From NCBI RefSeq assembly GCF_030622045.1, contig NZ_CP130886.1, forward strand, positions 930,001 to 994,000: 64,000 nt of DNA, in the 5' to 3' direction. The first letter of the stretch is position 1, and every line of letters starts with the position of its first letter. Below the pieces are notes generated by a model. It did no database searches, was not told the origin of the DNA, and was given only the letters and a program-made list of their open reading frames with translations. The DNA is from Planctellipticum variicoloris. GTDB taxonomy: Bacteria; Planctomycetota; Planctomycetia; Planctomycetales; Planctomycetaceae. The position numbers were made by a program, and so were the translations under genes. Below, piece by piece: positions 37,655 through 46,351 of this stretch.

Positions 37655-38593
37655 ATGGTCCGCCGTCGTTTCCCCGGTCTGCTCGTCGCGGTCTGTAGTG
37701 CCGCTGTGGTCATGGGCGGCAGCGTCCTGACGTCCGAGACGGCGGTTGCCGCAAAGAAGATCGCCCGCAAGCCCGTGGTCACGAAGACGACTTTCGACCC
37801 GGCGGCCGAAGAAGTCGAGCTGTTTGCAGCGATCGAGGCCGGCCAGGTTTCTGCCCGCTTGATTCCGCAGAACGCCCGGAAAGGGAACGTCCTGTTCGAG
37901 AACAAGACGGATAAGCCCCTGACGATCAAGCTCCCGGATGCCGTTATTGGCGTCCCCGTGAAGAACGCCCAGTTTGGCGGCGGCATGGGTGGTATGGGCG
38001 GCGGCATGGGCGGCATGGGCGGCGGTATGGGTGGCATGGGCGGCGGCATGGGCGGCATGGGCGGCGGCCAGCAGATGATGGGCGGCGGCATGGGCGGTGG
38101 CGGCATGGGCGGCATGGGCGGTGGCGGCATGGGCGGTATGGGCGGTGGCGGCATGGGCGGTATGGGCGGTGGCGGCTTCTTCTCCATTCCTCCTGAAAAG
38201 GTCGTCTCCATTCCGATCCAGTCGGTCTGCCTCGAACATGGCAAGCCGGAACCGAGCGTCCGCAGCGAGTACACGCTGATCCCCGTCGAAAAAGTCAATG
38301 ACGATCCGATTCTCTACGAAGTCCTCACCCTTGTCGGCACAGGCAAGGTCGACAGCCAGGTCGCCCAGGCGGCCGCCTGGCATCTCAAGGACAAGCTGAG
38401 CTGGCAGGATCTCGCCATGGAATCCAATCAGCGGCTCGGCGGTCTGCCGCCGGAGCCCGTCTTCTCGACCCGTCAGCTCATGGCCGCCCAGCAGCTCCTG
38501 AGCATTGCGAAGGAACGGGCCGAAGCGCGTGCGAAGGGCCTGCCTGCGAAACCCGAAACGATCCGTTCTGGCCGCGTGGCGGAAGCGAACTGA
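37655..38593 (+). CDS. Exported Gly-Met-rich repeat protein
   Basis: The 312-residue protein starts MVRRRFPGLLVAVCSAAVVMG (AAAGGG upstream), with a signal peptide or N-terminal membrane helix. After LPDAVIGVPVKNAQFGGG comes a long run of GGM/GGMGG units (residues of about 110-170, DNA 37975-38175). The rest (residues 175-312) contains SIPPEKVVSIPIQSVCLEHGKPEP, then VAQAAAWHLKDKLSWQDLA, which is a structured domain. Met-rich runs of this kind can bind Cu(I) or act as flexible hydrophobic linkers; nothing here proves either. The function is unknown. A perfect 12-bp hairpin follows. Confidence 0.8.
   Translation: MVRRRFPGLLVAVCSAAVVMGGSVLTSETAVAAKKIARKPVVTKTTFDPAAEEVELFAAIEAGQVSARLIPQNARKGNVLFENKTDKPLTIKLPDAVIGVPVKNAQFGGGMGGMGGGMGGMGGGMGGMGGGMGGMGGGQQMMGGGMGGGGMGGMGGGGMGGMGGGGMGGMGGGGFFSIPPEKVVSIPIQSVCLEHGKPEPSVRSEYTLIPVEKVNDDPILYEVLTLVGTGKVDSQVAQAAAWHLKDKLSWQDLAMESNQRLGGLPPEPVFSTRQLMAAQQLLSIAKERAEARAKGLPAKPETIRSGRVAEAN
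37975..38175 (+). repeat. Coding GGCATGGGC (Gly-Met) minisatellite
   Basis: About 20 units of GGCATGGGC/GGTATGGGC, with insertions such as CAGCAGATGATG, encode GGM-type repeats. The units differ only at third positions (C/T). Array length could vary between strains. Confidence 0.9.
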
Positions 38594-38624
38594 ATTCGCT
38601 GACGCGGAATTGAAGAATCACGCT

Positions 38625-38652
38625 CGCCGGAGTCGGTCGCCCGACTCCGGCG
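38625..38652 (+). terminator. Hairpin after the Gly-Met-rich gene
   Basis: A perfect 12-bp stem (38625-38636 with 38641-38652) with the loop TCGC lies 31 nt after the stop. The following ATTGCATTC is not a T-tract. Confidence 0.75.
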
Positions 38653-38697
38653 ATTGCATTCTCGAACCCTGCCGGAAGCCAACTGGAAGGCTCTCGA

Positions 38698-39714
38698 ATG
38701 CTGGCCGTCGTTCAGGAGTCGTTCGCAGAACCAGCCCAGGCCGTGGCCGTCCGTGACAGAGCCTCGGGTGAACTTCAGGCCGGGCAGGTGCTGGTCGAAA
38801 TGCTCGCCAGTCCCGTCAATCCCTCGGATCTGATGACCTTGCGCGGCAGTTACGGGAGACGCCCCGATCTCCCGGCAGTCCCCGGCTACGAAGGGGTCGG
38901 CATCGTCCGCAAGGCCGCGGCGGGTCTCTACGGCCGCTGGCTCGTCGGCCAGCGCGTGGCGGTGATCTGCCCGACAGGGGGCGCCTGGGCGGAGCAGTTG
39001 AACGCCTCCTCCCGCCAGGTCATTCCCCTCCCTCGCACCCTGTCGGTCGAGCAGGGAGCCATGTTCTTCGTCAATCCCGCCACGGCCTGGCTGATGACGC
39101 GCTCCGTGCTCGCCATCCCGCGCGGAGCCTGGCTCCTCCAGACGGCCGCAGCCTCCGCCGTTGGCCGAATGATCATCCGCCTGGGACGCGAGACCGGTTT
39201 TCGGACGCTCAACGTCGTTCGACGCGAAGATCAGGCCGAGCAATTGCGACGCGACGACCTCCCGGAAGACTCCCGCGTGATCGTCTTCGACAGCGCCATC
39301 GACGCCCGCGATACGCTTCGTGACGAAGTGTTCCGCCATACCACGGACGGAGTTGCCTTTGCCATTGATCCGGTCGGCGGCGCGACCGCCTCAGCCGTCG
39401 TCCCCTGCCTGGGGCGTGGCGGCCGACTGCTGCTCTATGGCGCGCTGTCGCCGGAACCGATGCAGATTTCGCCGCGGGACTTGATGACCCCGGGGGCGTC
39501 CATCGAAGGCTTCTGGCTCTCCAATGCGATGGCTCGCATCGGTTTTCCCTCCCGACTGCGACTGATTCGAACGCTCGGCCGCCTGATTCAATCGGGTGTT
39601 CTTGGCGCTGAAGTTGGCGACTCGTTCCCGCTGCAGCGGATTCACGACGCCTTGCGCGCCGCCGAAGAACCTGGACGGCGCGGCAAAGTCCTGCTGCGAC
39701 TTTCCGGTTCGTAG
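38698..39714 (+). CDS. Zinc-independent medium-chain reductase (MECR/quinone-reductase-like)
   Basis: The 338-residue protein belongs to the MDR superfamily. It has the N-terminal signature LASPVNPSDLMTLRGSYG, then PGYEGVGIV and a nucleotide-binding core. The nearest named relatives seem to be mitochondrial-type trans-2-enoyl-CoA reductase (MECR/ETR1) and zeta-crystallin-like quinone reductases. No zinc-binding Cys cluster is seen. It would use NADPH to reduce an enoyl thioester or quinone in the cytoplasm. The ATG at 38698 follows a terminator-like hairpin, so it is probably its own transcription unit. Its 115-bp gap to cobA-hemD leaves co-transcription possible. Confidence 0.85.
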   Translation: MLAVVQESFAEPAQAVAVRDRASGELQAGQVLVEMLASPVNPSDLMTLRGSYGRRPDLPAVPGYEGVGIVRKAAAGLYGRWLVGQRVAVICPTGGAWAEQLNASSRQVIPLPRTLSVEQGAMFFVNPATAWLMTRSVLAIPRGAWLLQTAAASAVGRMIIRLGRETGFRTLNVVRREDQAEQLRRDDLPEDSRVIVFDSAIDARDTLRDEVFRHTTDGVAFAIDPVGGATASAVVPCLGRGGRLLLYGALSPEPMQISPRDLMTPGASIEGFWLSNAMARIGFPSRLRLIRTLGRLIQSGVLGAEVGDSFPLQRIHDALRAAEEPGRRGKVLLRLSGS

Positions 39715-39828
39715 TGCGTCCCGACTTCGGCTTGCCGTAAGATCTGCGGCTGCGGTTGTGCAAGTCGGCGGCGGCTGACATGCTCCCCTTTCGGACAGGC
39801 TATTGAGTTCCTTCAGCGACCTGCGGCG

Positions 39829-41430
39829 ATGACTCCAGCGAATATCAGCGACCATGGCGTCGGACGTGTCTATCTTGTCGGGGGCGGGCCGGGCGATCCC
39901 GGTCTGTTGACCCTCCGCGGCCTGGAATGCCTGCGCCGGGCGGACCTCATTCTCTACGACGGCCTCGTCAATCCGCTCCTGCTCCGACACACGCACGCGA
40001 AAGCCGAGCGAACGTCCCGCGCCACCGGGCCGCACGGCCGCCGGATCGATCAGGAAGAAATCAACCAGCGGCTCGTCGACGCGGCTCTCGCCGGCAAGAC
40101 CGTCGTCCGGCTCAAGGGGGGCGACCCGTTCGTCTTCGGACGCGGCAGCGAAGAGGCCGCCGCACTATCCGCTGCCGGTGTTCCATTCGAAGTCGTTCCC
40201 GGCATCACCGCCGCGACAGGCGCCGCCGTCTATTCGGGGATCTCGCTGACCCACCGCGATCACGCTTCCGCAGTGGCCTTCATCACCGGACACGAAGATC
40301 CCACCAAGCCGGCCAGCGCACTGGATTACCAGATCCTCGCAGGCTTTCCCGGCACCCTCGTCTTCTACATGGGGCTGCACCGCCTGGCTGCGATTTGCGA
40401 AAGCCTGATCGACGCCGGCAAACCGGCAACCATTCCCGCAGCCGTCGTCTGCAAGGCGACGACGCCGTTCCAGCAGACGGTCGTCGGAACGCTCGCCGAT
40501 CTGCCGCAACGTGCGGGGGACGCAGGTCTTCATCCTCCCTCCCTGCTGATCGTCGGCGAATGCGTCCAGGTCCGCGACCACGCCGAATGGTTCGAACAGC
40601 GTCCGCTCCGCGGACAGACGATCGCGATTCTTCGTCCGGAGGAGCAGGCCGATTCCGTCGTCGATCAGATTGTCGAACGAGGCGGCCAACCCCTGGTCAT
40701 CCCGATGATCGAGATCACCCCCCCCTCCGACTGGTCCGCCGTCGATGCCATGCTGGATCGTCTCGCCGAGTTCGACTGGCTCGTCTTCACCAGCGTCAAC
40801 GGCGTGCAGGCGCTCTTCCGTCGACTGTGGGAGCTGGGAGGCGACGTCCGTCGTCTCGGCCAGGCGCGTCTCGCTGCGATCGGGCCGGCGACCGCTGCCG
40901 CGCTGGAGCAGTTTGGTCTCCGGGCCGATCTGATCCCGGCCGAATACCGCGGCGAAGCCCTGGCCGCGGCCCTGTCGCCACTCGTCGCCGGCAAGCAGGT
41001 CCTCTGGGTGCGAGCCAACCGCGGCCGGGATGTCCTTCCCACAGTCCTCACGAACGCCGGCGCCCGCTTCGAATCCGTCGTCGCCTACGAGAATCACGAC
41101 GTCGATCAGCTCAGCGACGCCGACCGAGCGGCGTTCGAAAGCGGGTCCGTCGACTGGGTCGCCATCTCCAGTCCCTCGATCGCCCGCAACTTCTCCCGGC
41201 TGCTGACTCCTGCCAGCAAAGTCCGATTGGGCGACCCCACGCGGATCGCCGCTATCAGCCCCGTGACGGCCGAGGCCGCCCGCGCAGCCGGCCTGCCGGT
41301 TGACGTCGTCGCCAGCGAATTCACCTGGGACGGCCTGCTGCAGACCATTGCTCAGGCCCCACGAAACGCCAACGCCGGTCGCGGACTCCTGGATTCCGGA
41401 GTCCGCACCGGCGATGTGAGGTCGACGTAG
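39829..41430 (+). CDS. cobA-hemD: Fused uroporphyrinogen-III C-methyltransferase and uroporphyrinogen-III synthase
   Basis: The 533-residue protein has two domains. Residues of about 10-255 are SUMT (CobA): YLVGGGPGDPGLLTL, LKGGDPFVFGRGSEE, VPGITAATGAAVYSGI and the SAM-pocket TGHE motif. Residues of about 262-515 are HemD: LFTSVNGVQAL (FTS-NG), IGPATAAALEQFG and AISSPSIARNF. One polypeptide would make uroporphyrinogen III and methylate it to precorrin-2, the branch point to sirohaem and B12. The fusion is known from several bacterial lineages. It could also supply unmethylated uro'gen III for haem. Its stop is 14 bp from a convergent gene. Confidence 0.95.
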   Translation: MTPANISDHGVGRVYLVGGGPGDPGLLTLRGLECLRRADLILYDGLVNPLLLRHTHAKAERTSRATGPHGRRIDQEEINQRLVDAALAGKTVVRLKGGDPFVFGRGSEEAAALSAAGVPFEVVPGITAATGAAVYSGISLTHRDHASAVAFITGHEDPTKPASALDYQILAGFPGTLVFYMGLHRLAAICESLIDAGKPATIPAAVVCKATTPFQQTVVGTLADLPQRAGDAGLHPPSLLIVGECVQVRDHAEWFEQRPLRGQTIAILRPEEQADSVVDQIVERGGQPLVIPMIEITPPSDWSAVDAMLDRLAEFDWLVFTSVNGVQALFRRLWELGGDVRRLGQARLAAIGPATAAALEQFGLRADLIPAEYRGEALAAALSPLVAGKQVLWVRANRGRDVLPTVLTNAGARFESVVAYENHDVDQLSDADRAAFESGSVDWVAISSPSIARNFSRLLTPASKVRLGDPTRIAAISPVTAEAARAAGLPVDVVASEFTWDGLLQTIAQAPRNANAGRGLLDSGVRTGDVRST

Positions 41431-41444
41431 GTTCGTCGTTTGAC

Positions 41445-42101
41445 TTACTTCGAGAGATCCTTCAGTTCGATGTTCCGCCAGCGGACTTCGTACGGGCCGG
41501 TCCCCTTGGCGATGCCGTGGACCTGCAGTCCGATGAAGCCCTTCGACTGTCCCGTCTTGTCTTCGATGTGGTCCGCAACCGGAACGCCATTCACCCAGGT
41601 CTTGATCGACTTCCCGTCGCACTTCACCACGTACTTGTTCCACTCGCCCTTCTTGAAGGCGGCCATCGCCGCCGGGTTCGACCGGTCTTCGGTCAGCCAG
41701 CCGGTTTCCAGGCCTTCCCCGTAGATAAATCCCGCGGTCCCGTCGATCGCAATCTCCACCTGCGGTCCGTGCACGCGACCGTCCTTGAAATCGGCCTTGC
41801 TGGCTGAACGGATCTGCACGCCGGAATTCAGTTCGTTATCGACCTTCACCTCGAACCGCAGTTCGAAGTCGCCGTATTCCTTGTCGGTGCAAAGGAACGA
41901 GTTCGGGCTCCCTTCGCTGGTCTTACCCACCACGCAGTCGTCCTCGACCCGGTACGTCGCCGTCCCGTTCTTCTGCGTCCAGCCCTTCAGGTCTTTCCCG
42001 TTGAACAGGGCCGTAAAGCCCGGCTCGGCGGCAGTCGCCGTTGTCGAAAACAGGCCGACGGCGGCCAGCAGGGCCAACGACTTCGTCCACGAACGCAACA
42101 T
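41445..42101 (-). CDS. Secreted DUF1080 (3-keto-disaccharide hydrolase-like) protein
   Basis: The 218-residue protein starts MLRSWTKSLALLAAVGLFS with a signal peptide (GGGAG upstream). The DUF1080 jelly-roll follows: GFTALFNGKDLKGWTQK, SFLCTDKEYGDFELRFEVK, GVQIRSASK and VNGVPVADHIED, ending GPYEVRWRNIELKDL. The family includes 3-keto-glucoside and -disaccharide hydrolases of the periplasm. It has the usual length of the single-domain form. It converges with cobA-hemD. Confidence 0.93.
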   Translation of the reverse strand: MLRSWTKSLALLAAVGLFSTTATAAEPGFTALFNGKDLKGWTQKNGTATYRVEDDCVVGKTSEGSPNSFLCTDKEYGDFELRFEVKVDNELNSGVQIRSASKADFKDGRVHGPQVEIAIDGTAGFIYGEGLETGWLTEDRSNPAAMAAFKKGEWNKYVVKCDGKSIKTWVNGVPVADHIEDKTGQSKGFIGLQVHGIAKGTGPYEVRWRNIELKDLSK

Positions 42102-42299
42102 GGTGAAACTCCCGGAAAAAAGTTCTGACGCAAACGCGATTCTCGCAATTGTCAGCGAACGCCCGCTGATCGTCCGCCGGGGCCAACCCGGTGTCAAGCA
42201 TGGGGTTCCGGTTCGAAGGAACGCTGCGACGGGTGATCTCCCCGCGTACGTCGGTTATGGTGTAAGCACAAATTCCCACTGCGATTCCCCGAGACCGAC

Positions 42300-43007
42300 A
42301 TGATCGAACCGCTGGACGTCCTGGTCATCGCCCCGCACCCCGACGACGCGGAAATCAGCGTCGGCGGAACCATCCTCGTCTCGCGACGGCAGGGACTGCG
42401 CGTGGGGGTCGTCGAACTCACCGACGGGGAACCGACGCCGTTCGGTTCCCCGGAAATTCGCGCCCGCGAGACGGCCGCCTCGACGGAGATCCTCGGCCTC
42501 GACTGGCGTCACAACCTGGGCCTTCCCAACCGCTCATTGGAGCACACGCTGGAAGCTCGCCGGGCGCTGGCGACGGTCTTCCGACAGACCCGCCCGAAGC
42601 TGCTGCTGGCCCCCTACTGGGAAGACGCCCATCCCGACCACGTCGTGGCCACGCAACTGATCGACGCGGCCCGCTTCTGGTCAAAGCTCTCCCGGACCGA
42701 CATGCCCGGCGAGCCCTGGCACCCGCCCCGGATTCTCTATTACTGGAGCATCCACCTGCGGATTCACCCCCAGCCCGCCTGCGTGATCGATATCAGCGAC
42801 GTCATCGAAGAGAAAATGGCCGCCATCCGCTGCTACGAAAGCCAGTTCTTCGCCGGCCGCCCGCAGACATTCCCCACCCCGCTGGACGACATCCGCGACC
42901 GCGCCCGCTACTGGGGCTGGTCGATCGGCGCCGCCTTCGGAGAACCGCTCGGCAGCCGCGAACAGTTGCCGCTGGATGGCCTCCGCTCGCTCGTGGGGAA
43001 GCCATGA
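42300..43007 (+). CDS. PIG-L/LmbE family deacetylase (BshB1-like)
   Basis: The 235-residue protein has the zinc-site signature IAPHPDDAEISVGG near its start (His13, Asp15, Asp16) and the second ligand AHPDHVVA, both typical of N-acetylglucosaminyl-malate deacetylase of bacillithiol synthesis and related LmbE enzymes. Length and the ELTDGEPTPFGSPEIRARE segment fit the BshB1 subgroup. The family acts on N-acetylglucosamine-linked compounds, but its 4-nt overlap with fhcA suggests a role in C1 metabolism or its cofactor. No bshA or bshC gene is present in the window. The substrate is therefore open. Confidence 0.88.
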   Translation: MIEPLDVLVIAPHPDDAEISVGGTILVSRRQGLRVGVVELTDGEPTPFGSPEIRARETAASTEILGLDWRHNLGLPNRSLEHTLEARRALATVFRQTRPKLLLAPYWEDAHPDHVVATQLIDAARFWSKLSRTDMPGEPWHPPRILYYWSIHLRIHPQPACVIDISDVIEEKMAAIRCYESQFFAGRPQTFPTPLDDIRDRARYWGWSIGAAFGEPLGSREQLPLDGLRSLVGKP

Positions 43008-44680
43008 CGCTGCTCTGTCTCCAGGGAGGAAATCTCTACGACCCGCGCCACGGGATCGACGGCGAAGTCCGCGATCTCTGGATCGAAGACGGCCGGATCG
43101 TAGCAACGCCCGCGGACGCTGCCCGCCGGGCCGATCGCACCATCGATGCCCGTGGCCTGGTCGTCATGCCGGGCGGCGTCGATATGCACTGCCACATCGC
43201 CGGCCCCAAGGTCAACTCGGCCCGCAAGATGCTCCCCGAAGACCGCCGGAATGGCGAAGTCTTTCCCCGTCGCGGCCGGTTTCGCTCGGGGACCATCGGC
43301 AGCATGCCCAGCACCTTCGCCACGGGCTACCTCTATACCGGCATGGGCTACACCACGGCGTTCGATGCCGCCATTCCCCCGCTCGCCGCCCGCCACGTCC
43401 ACGAAGAGTTTCAGGATATCCCGCTCCTCGACAAGGGCTTCCTGGTCCTGATGGGGAACAATCATTTCGCGATGCGGCAGATCGCGGACAAAGAACCGGC
43501 CCTGCTGAAGGCCTACATGGCCTGGCTGCTGAAATCCGCCCGCGGCTACGGCATCAAGATCGTCAATCCGGGGGGCGTCGAGAACTGGAAGTCGGGCCGG
43601 CTCAACGTCTCATCGGTCGATGACGACGTCGCCGGCTTCGGTATCACCCCCCGCGCCATTCTGCGGGAGCTCGCCACCGCCTGCGACGAACTGAAGCTGC
43701 CCCACCCGGTCCACATTCACGGCAATAACCTTGGCCTGCCCGGGAACTGGTCCACGACGCTCGAAACCATGCAGGCCCTCGAAGGCCGGCGCGGGCATCT
43801 GACACACATTCAGTTCCACAGCTACGGCGGCGACGCCGCGGAGCAGGCGACCTTCTGCTCGAAAGTCCCGGAACTCGCCGCCTATGTGAACGCCCACCCG
43901 AATCTGTCGGTCGACGTCGGCCAGGTGATGTTCGGCAAGACCACGTCCATGACCGGCGACGGGCCCCTCGGCTACTACCTGCACCGCGTCACCGGGGGCA
44001 AATGGTTCAGCGGCGACCTCGAACTCGAATCCGGCTGCGGCATCGTCCCGATCCAGTACAAGCAGAAGAGCTTCGTCCACGCCCTGCAGTGGGCGATCGG
44101 GCTGGAGTGGTATCTGCTGGTCGACGACCCCTGGCGGATTGCGATGAGCACCGACCACCCCAACGGCGCCAGCTTCCTCGCCTACCCCGAAATCATCGCG
44201 CTGCTGATGGACCGCGGCCTGCGACAGGATTTTCTGGCAACGCTGCCGGAAAAGCTCCGGACGCATTGCACGCTCGCCGACCTCGCCCGCGAATACACGC
44301 TGAACGAGATCGCCATCATCACCCGGGCCGCCCCGGCCCGGATGCTGGGACTGGACCGCAAAGGACACCTGGGAATCGGCGCCGACGCCGACGTCACAGT
44401 TTATTCGCCCCAGGATGACCGCCAGCGGATGTTCGAGCTGCCGCGGTATGTGATCAAGTCCGGCGAAGTCGTTCTCGACGACGGCGAACTCCGCGACGAT
44501 CCCCCCGGCCGGACCCTGCACGTCGAGTCAGCCTACGACCACGACATCGAACCGCACATCGCCAGATGGTTCGCCGACTACTCCACCGTCCAGTTCGCCA
44601 ATTACCCGGTCCAGGATCACGAACTCGGACCCAACGAGTTGCTTGAGGTGGACGCGTCGTCTCCATCGCCCAGTGCGTAA
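43004..44680 (+). CDS. fhcA: Formylmethanofuran dehydrogenase subunit A (FmdA/FhcA)
   Basis: The 558-residue protein belongs to the amidohydrolase superfamily, and its length and motifs fit the FwdA/FhcA type. Metal ligands appear as H62-x-H64 in GVDMHCHIAGPK. Lys185 in GIKIVNPGG corresponds to the carboxylated Lys of FwdA. HIHGNNLGLPGN supplies further His and Asp-rich sites, and AMSTDHPNGASF the catalytic Asp. In bacteria with tetrahydromethanopterin-linked C1 metabolism, FhcA acts with FhcB, C and D to hydrolyse formyl-methanofuran (or a relative) to formate; the B, C and D subunits are not in this window. Its start overlaps the stop of the PIG-L deacetylase gene, so the two are translationally coupled. 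Confidence 0.93.
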   Translation: MTLLCLQGGNLYDPRHGIDGEVRDLWIEDGRIVATPADAARRADRTIDARGLVVMPGGVDMHCHIAGPKVNSARKMLPEDRRNGEVFPRRGRFRSGTIGSMPSTFATGYLYTGMGYTTAFDAAIPPLAARHVHEEFQDIPLLDKGFLVLMGNNHFAMRQIADKEPALLKAYMAWLLKSARGYGIKIVNPGGVENWKSGRLNVSSVDDDVAGFGITPRAILRELATACDELKLPHPVHIHGNNLGLPGNWSTTLETMQALEGRRGHLTHIQFHSYGGDAAEQATFCSKVPELAAYVNAHPNLSVDVGQVMFGKTTSMTGDGPLGYYLHRVTGGKWFSGDLELESGCGIVPIQYKQKSFVHALQWAIGLEWYLLVDDPWRIAMSTDHPNGASFLAYPEIIALLMDRGLRQDFLATLPEKLRTHCTLADLAREYTLNEIAIITRAAPARMLGLDRKGHLGIGADADVTVYSPQDDRQRMFELPRYVIKSGEVVLDDGELRDDPPGRTLHVESAYDHDIEPHIARWFADYSTVQFANYPVQDHELGPNELLEVDASSPSPSA

Positions 44681-44979
44681 CAACAAATGGCATTCAGGCT
44701 ACAACGTCAGAGGTAGTCATGGCTTTCGAATATGACGGTTGTGTGGGCGATCTCAGGTCGTAACCACTGACCAGAATCTCGCCTTGGATGACAAACCCAT
44801 GAATGTGATTGGGCTTACGACGTAAATGCAATTCGTTGGTGAGCTGTGGGCGAAGAGCTGAAGAGGTGTGCCCGATCTGCGACCCCGGAGGGGGCGCAGT
44901 GTGTAGCCGGGGGTTGAGGAGCTTTGCTCTGACACCCCCGGAACGCGGCCCGCTGCGACGCACCGACACGCTGCTGGTA
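44681..44979. repeat. Intergenic region with a palindromic repeat (divergent member)
   Basis: The 299-bp gap before the IS4-type element carries a CCCCGGAGGGGG-like stem (44883-44894), a TGTAGCC link and a hairpin at 44907-44941 (CCGGGGG with CCCCCGG, inner GAGC/GCTC). It shares layout with the repeats at 52.1 and 57.9 kb. Upstream, no gene was recognised. Confidence 0.6.
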
Positions 44980-46351
44980 GGCAGGGCTTCCAAAGTGTCC
45001 GGATTCGTTCTGAGTTTCCCCGGTGACAATGGAAGCGGCACTGGCGGAGGCGGCAAGGAGGTTGTTGGATTCGGACTTTCGGGCGTTTGTGGAGCAGCGG
45101 CCATTTTGTGTGATGGTGCGAGCGACGCTGGAACGCATGTTGGCGGCCAAGACCATCGATGCGATCTTTCGTGAACATGCACAGCGTCAGTACGAACGGG
45201 ACTTGTTGTTCTCGTCCGTGGTCGAGGTGATGGCCCAGGTGGTGCTGCAGGTCGAACCGACGGTGCTCGCCGCGTATCGCGAAGCGGCGGATGCGCTCGC
45301 GGCGCTCCAGACGCGCCCGCGGGCCTGGGTGGCGAAGCGGAACGTGAAAGTGCTGGACGGCAGCCTGTTCTCCGCAACCCGGCGCCGCATCGGCGAACTC
45401 CGCACCATGTGGGATGCGCCGCTTCCCGGCCGCGCGCTGGTCGTCCGGGAGCAACGACGACGACTGGTGTGCGACGTGTTTCTCAACGAGGACGGCCATG
45501 CGTCCGAACGGACGTTGTTGCCTGAAGTGCTGGCCACCGTTCCGCCGAAGGATGTGTGGATCGCGGACCGCCACTTCTGCACGATCAACTTCCTGTGCGG
45601 GATCTGGGACGTTCAGGCGAGATTCGTCATCCGGCAGCATGGCAGCTTGAAGGGCCGGGCCGCCGGTTCGCTGCGGAAATGCGGCAAGGACAGCCGCGGA
45701 CAACCGGTCTTCGAGCAACCGCTGGAGATCACCGACAATCGAGGCCAGACGCGCACGGTCCGCCGCATCACGGTCAACCTCCACGAGCCGACACGCGACG
45801 GAGACCGGGAACTGCACATTCTCACGAACATGACCTCCGGCGAAACCTCGGCCGGGAAAATCGCCGACCTGTACGCCGGCCGCTGGACCATCGAATTCGT
45901 GTTCCTGGAGATGCAGCCGACGCTGGCCTGCGAGATCAACTCGCTGAGCGATCCCAGGGCGGCGCTGTTCGCCTTCTGCATCGCGCTGATGATCACCAAC
46001 GCAGTGTCGAAGCTCAAGGAATCGCTGCGAGCCGTCCATGGCGTCAATACCATCGACGAAGAAGTGTCGCCTTACGATCTGTCCCCGGAAATTCAAAAGA
46101 CCTGCGACGGTATGATGGTCCAGATCCCGGCTCCGCACTGGAACGTCTTTACGAGCATGAGCATCGCTCAGTTCGCGGAACAACGGCTGGAACTGGCCCG
46201 CAAACTCGACCTCTCTCGCGATCCCAGATCCAAACGCGGCCCGCAGAAGCCGCCACCGGACCGCGACAGCGACCACAACGGCGGACATGTCTCGACGTTC
46301 AGAGTCCTCGCCCGGACGAATGCCAAAACATAACACCTTGGAAGCTCTGCC
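44980..46351 (+). mobile_element. IS4-type insertion sequence
   Basis: The 1,372-bp element is bounded by imperfect 19-bp inverted repeats: GGCAGGGCTTCCAAAGTGT at the left (44980-44998), and the complement of GGCAGAGCTTCCAAGGTGT at the right (46333-46351), 17 of 19 matching. It encodes one DDE transposase. No target-site duplication could be seen in the flanks, so the ends may have been altered. The transposase stop TAA lies on the inner edge of the right repeat. It lies between fhcA and a convergent secreted protein gene and appears to disrupt neither. Confidence 0.85.
45023..46333 (+). CDS. IS4-family DDE transposase
   Basis: The protein has 436 residues from a GTG (45023), or 434 from the ATG at 45029; there is no clear Shine-Dalgarno, as is common for transposases. 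DDE catalytic residues are visible: D in KVLDGSLFSATRRR, D in WIADRHFCTINF, and E in YAGRWTIEFVFLEMQ. The last fits the Y-x2-R-x3-E part of the YREK motif, with Gln in place of the usual Lys. The C-terminus is basic. Frame and length look intact, so it may still be active. Confidence 0.88.
   Translation: MTMEAALAEAARRLLDSDFRAFVEQRPFCVMVRATLERMLAAKTIDAIFREHAQRQYERDLLFSSVVEVMAQVVLQVEPTVLAAYREAADALAALQTRPRAWVAKRNVKVLDGSLFSATRRRIGELRTMWDAPLPGRALVVREQRRRLVCDVFLNEDGHASERTLLPEVLATVPPKDVWIADRHFCTINFLCGIWDVQARFVIRQHGSLKGRAAGSLRKCGKDSRGQPVFEQPLEITDNRGQTRTVRRITVNLHEPTRDGDRELHILTNMTSGETSAGKIADLYAGRWTIEFVFLEMQPTLACEINSLSDPRAALFAFCIALMITNAVSKLKESLRAVHGVNTIDEEVSPYDLSPEIQKTCDGMMVQIPAPHWNVFTSMSIAQFAEQRLELARKLDLSRDPRSKRGPQKPPPDRDSDHNGGHVSTFRVLARTNAKT

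Noticed and set aside
37975-38175. A regularly spaced repeat that could be taken for a CRISPR array
   Set aside because: The units are 9 bp, contiguous, without spacers, and in frame within a protein gene.
40165-41643. Long antisense open frame over the cobA-hemD gene
   Set aside because: The plus strand carries an unmistakable two-domain tetrapyrrole enzyme; the antisense frame has no recognisable motif or ribosome binding site.
44700-44860. A PNHIHGF-like peptide in a minus-strand frame, suggestive of a REP-associated transposase
   Set aside because: Only one short motif is present, without the other catalytic parts; the surrounding frame is not coding-like.
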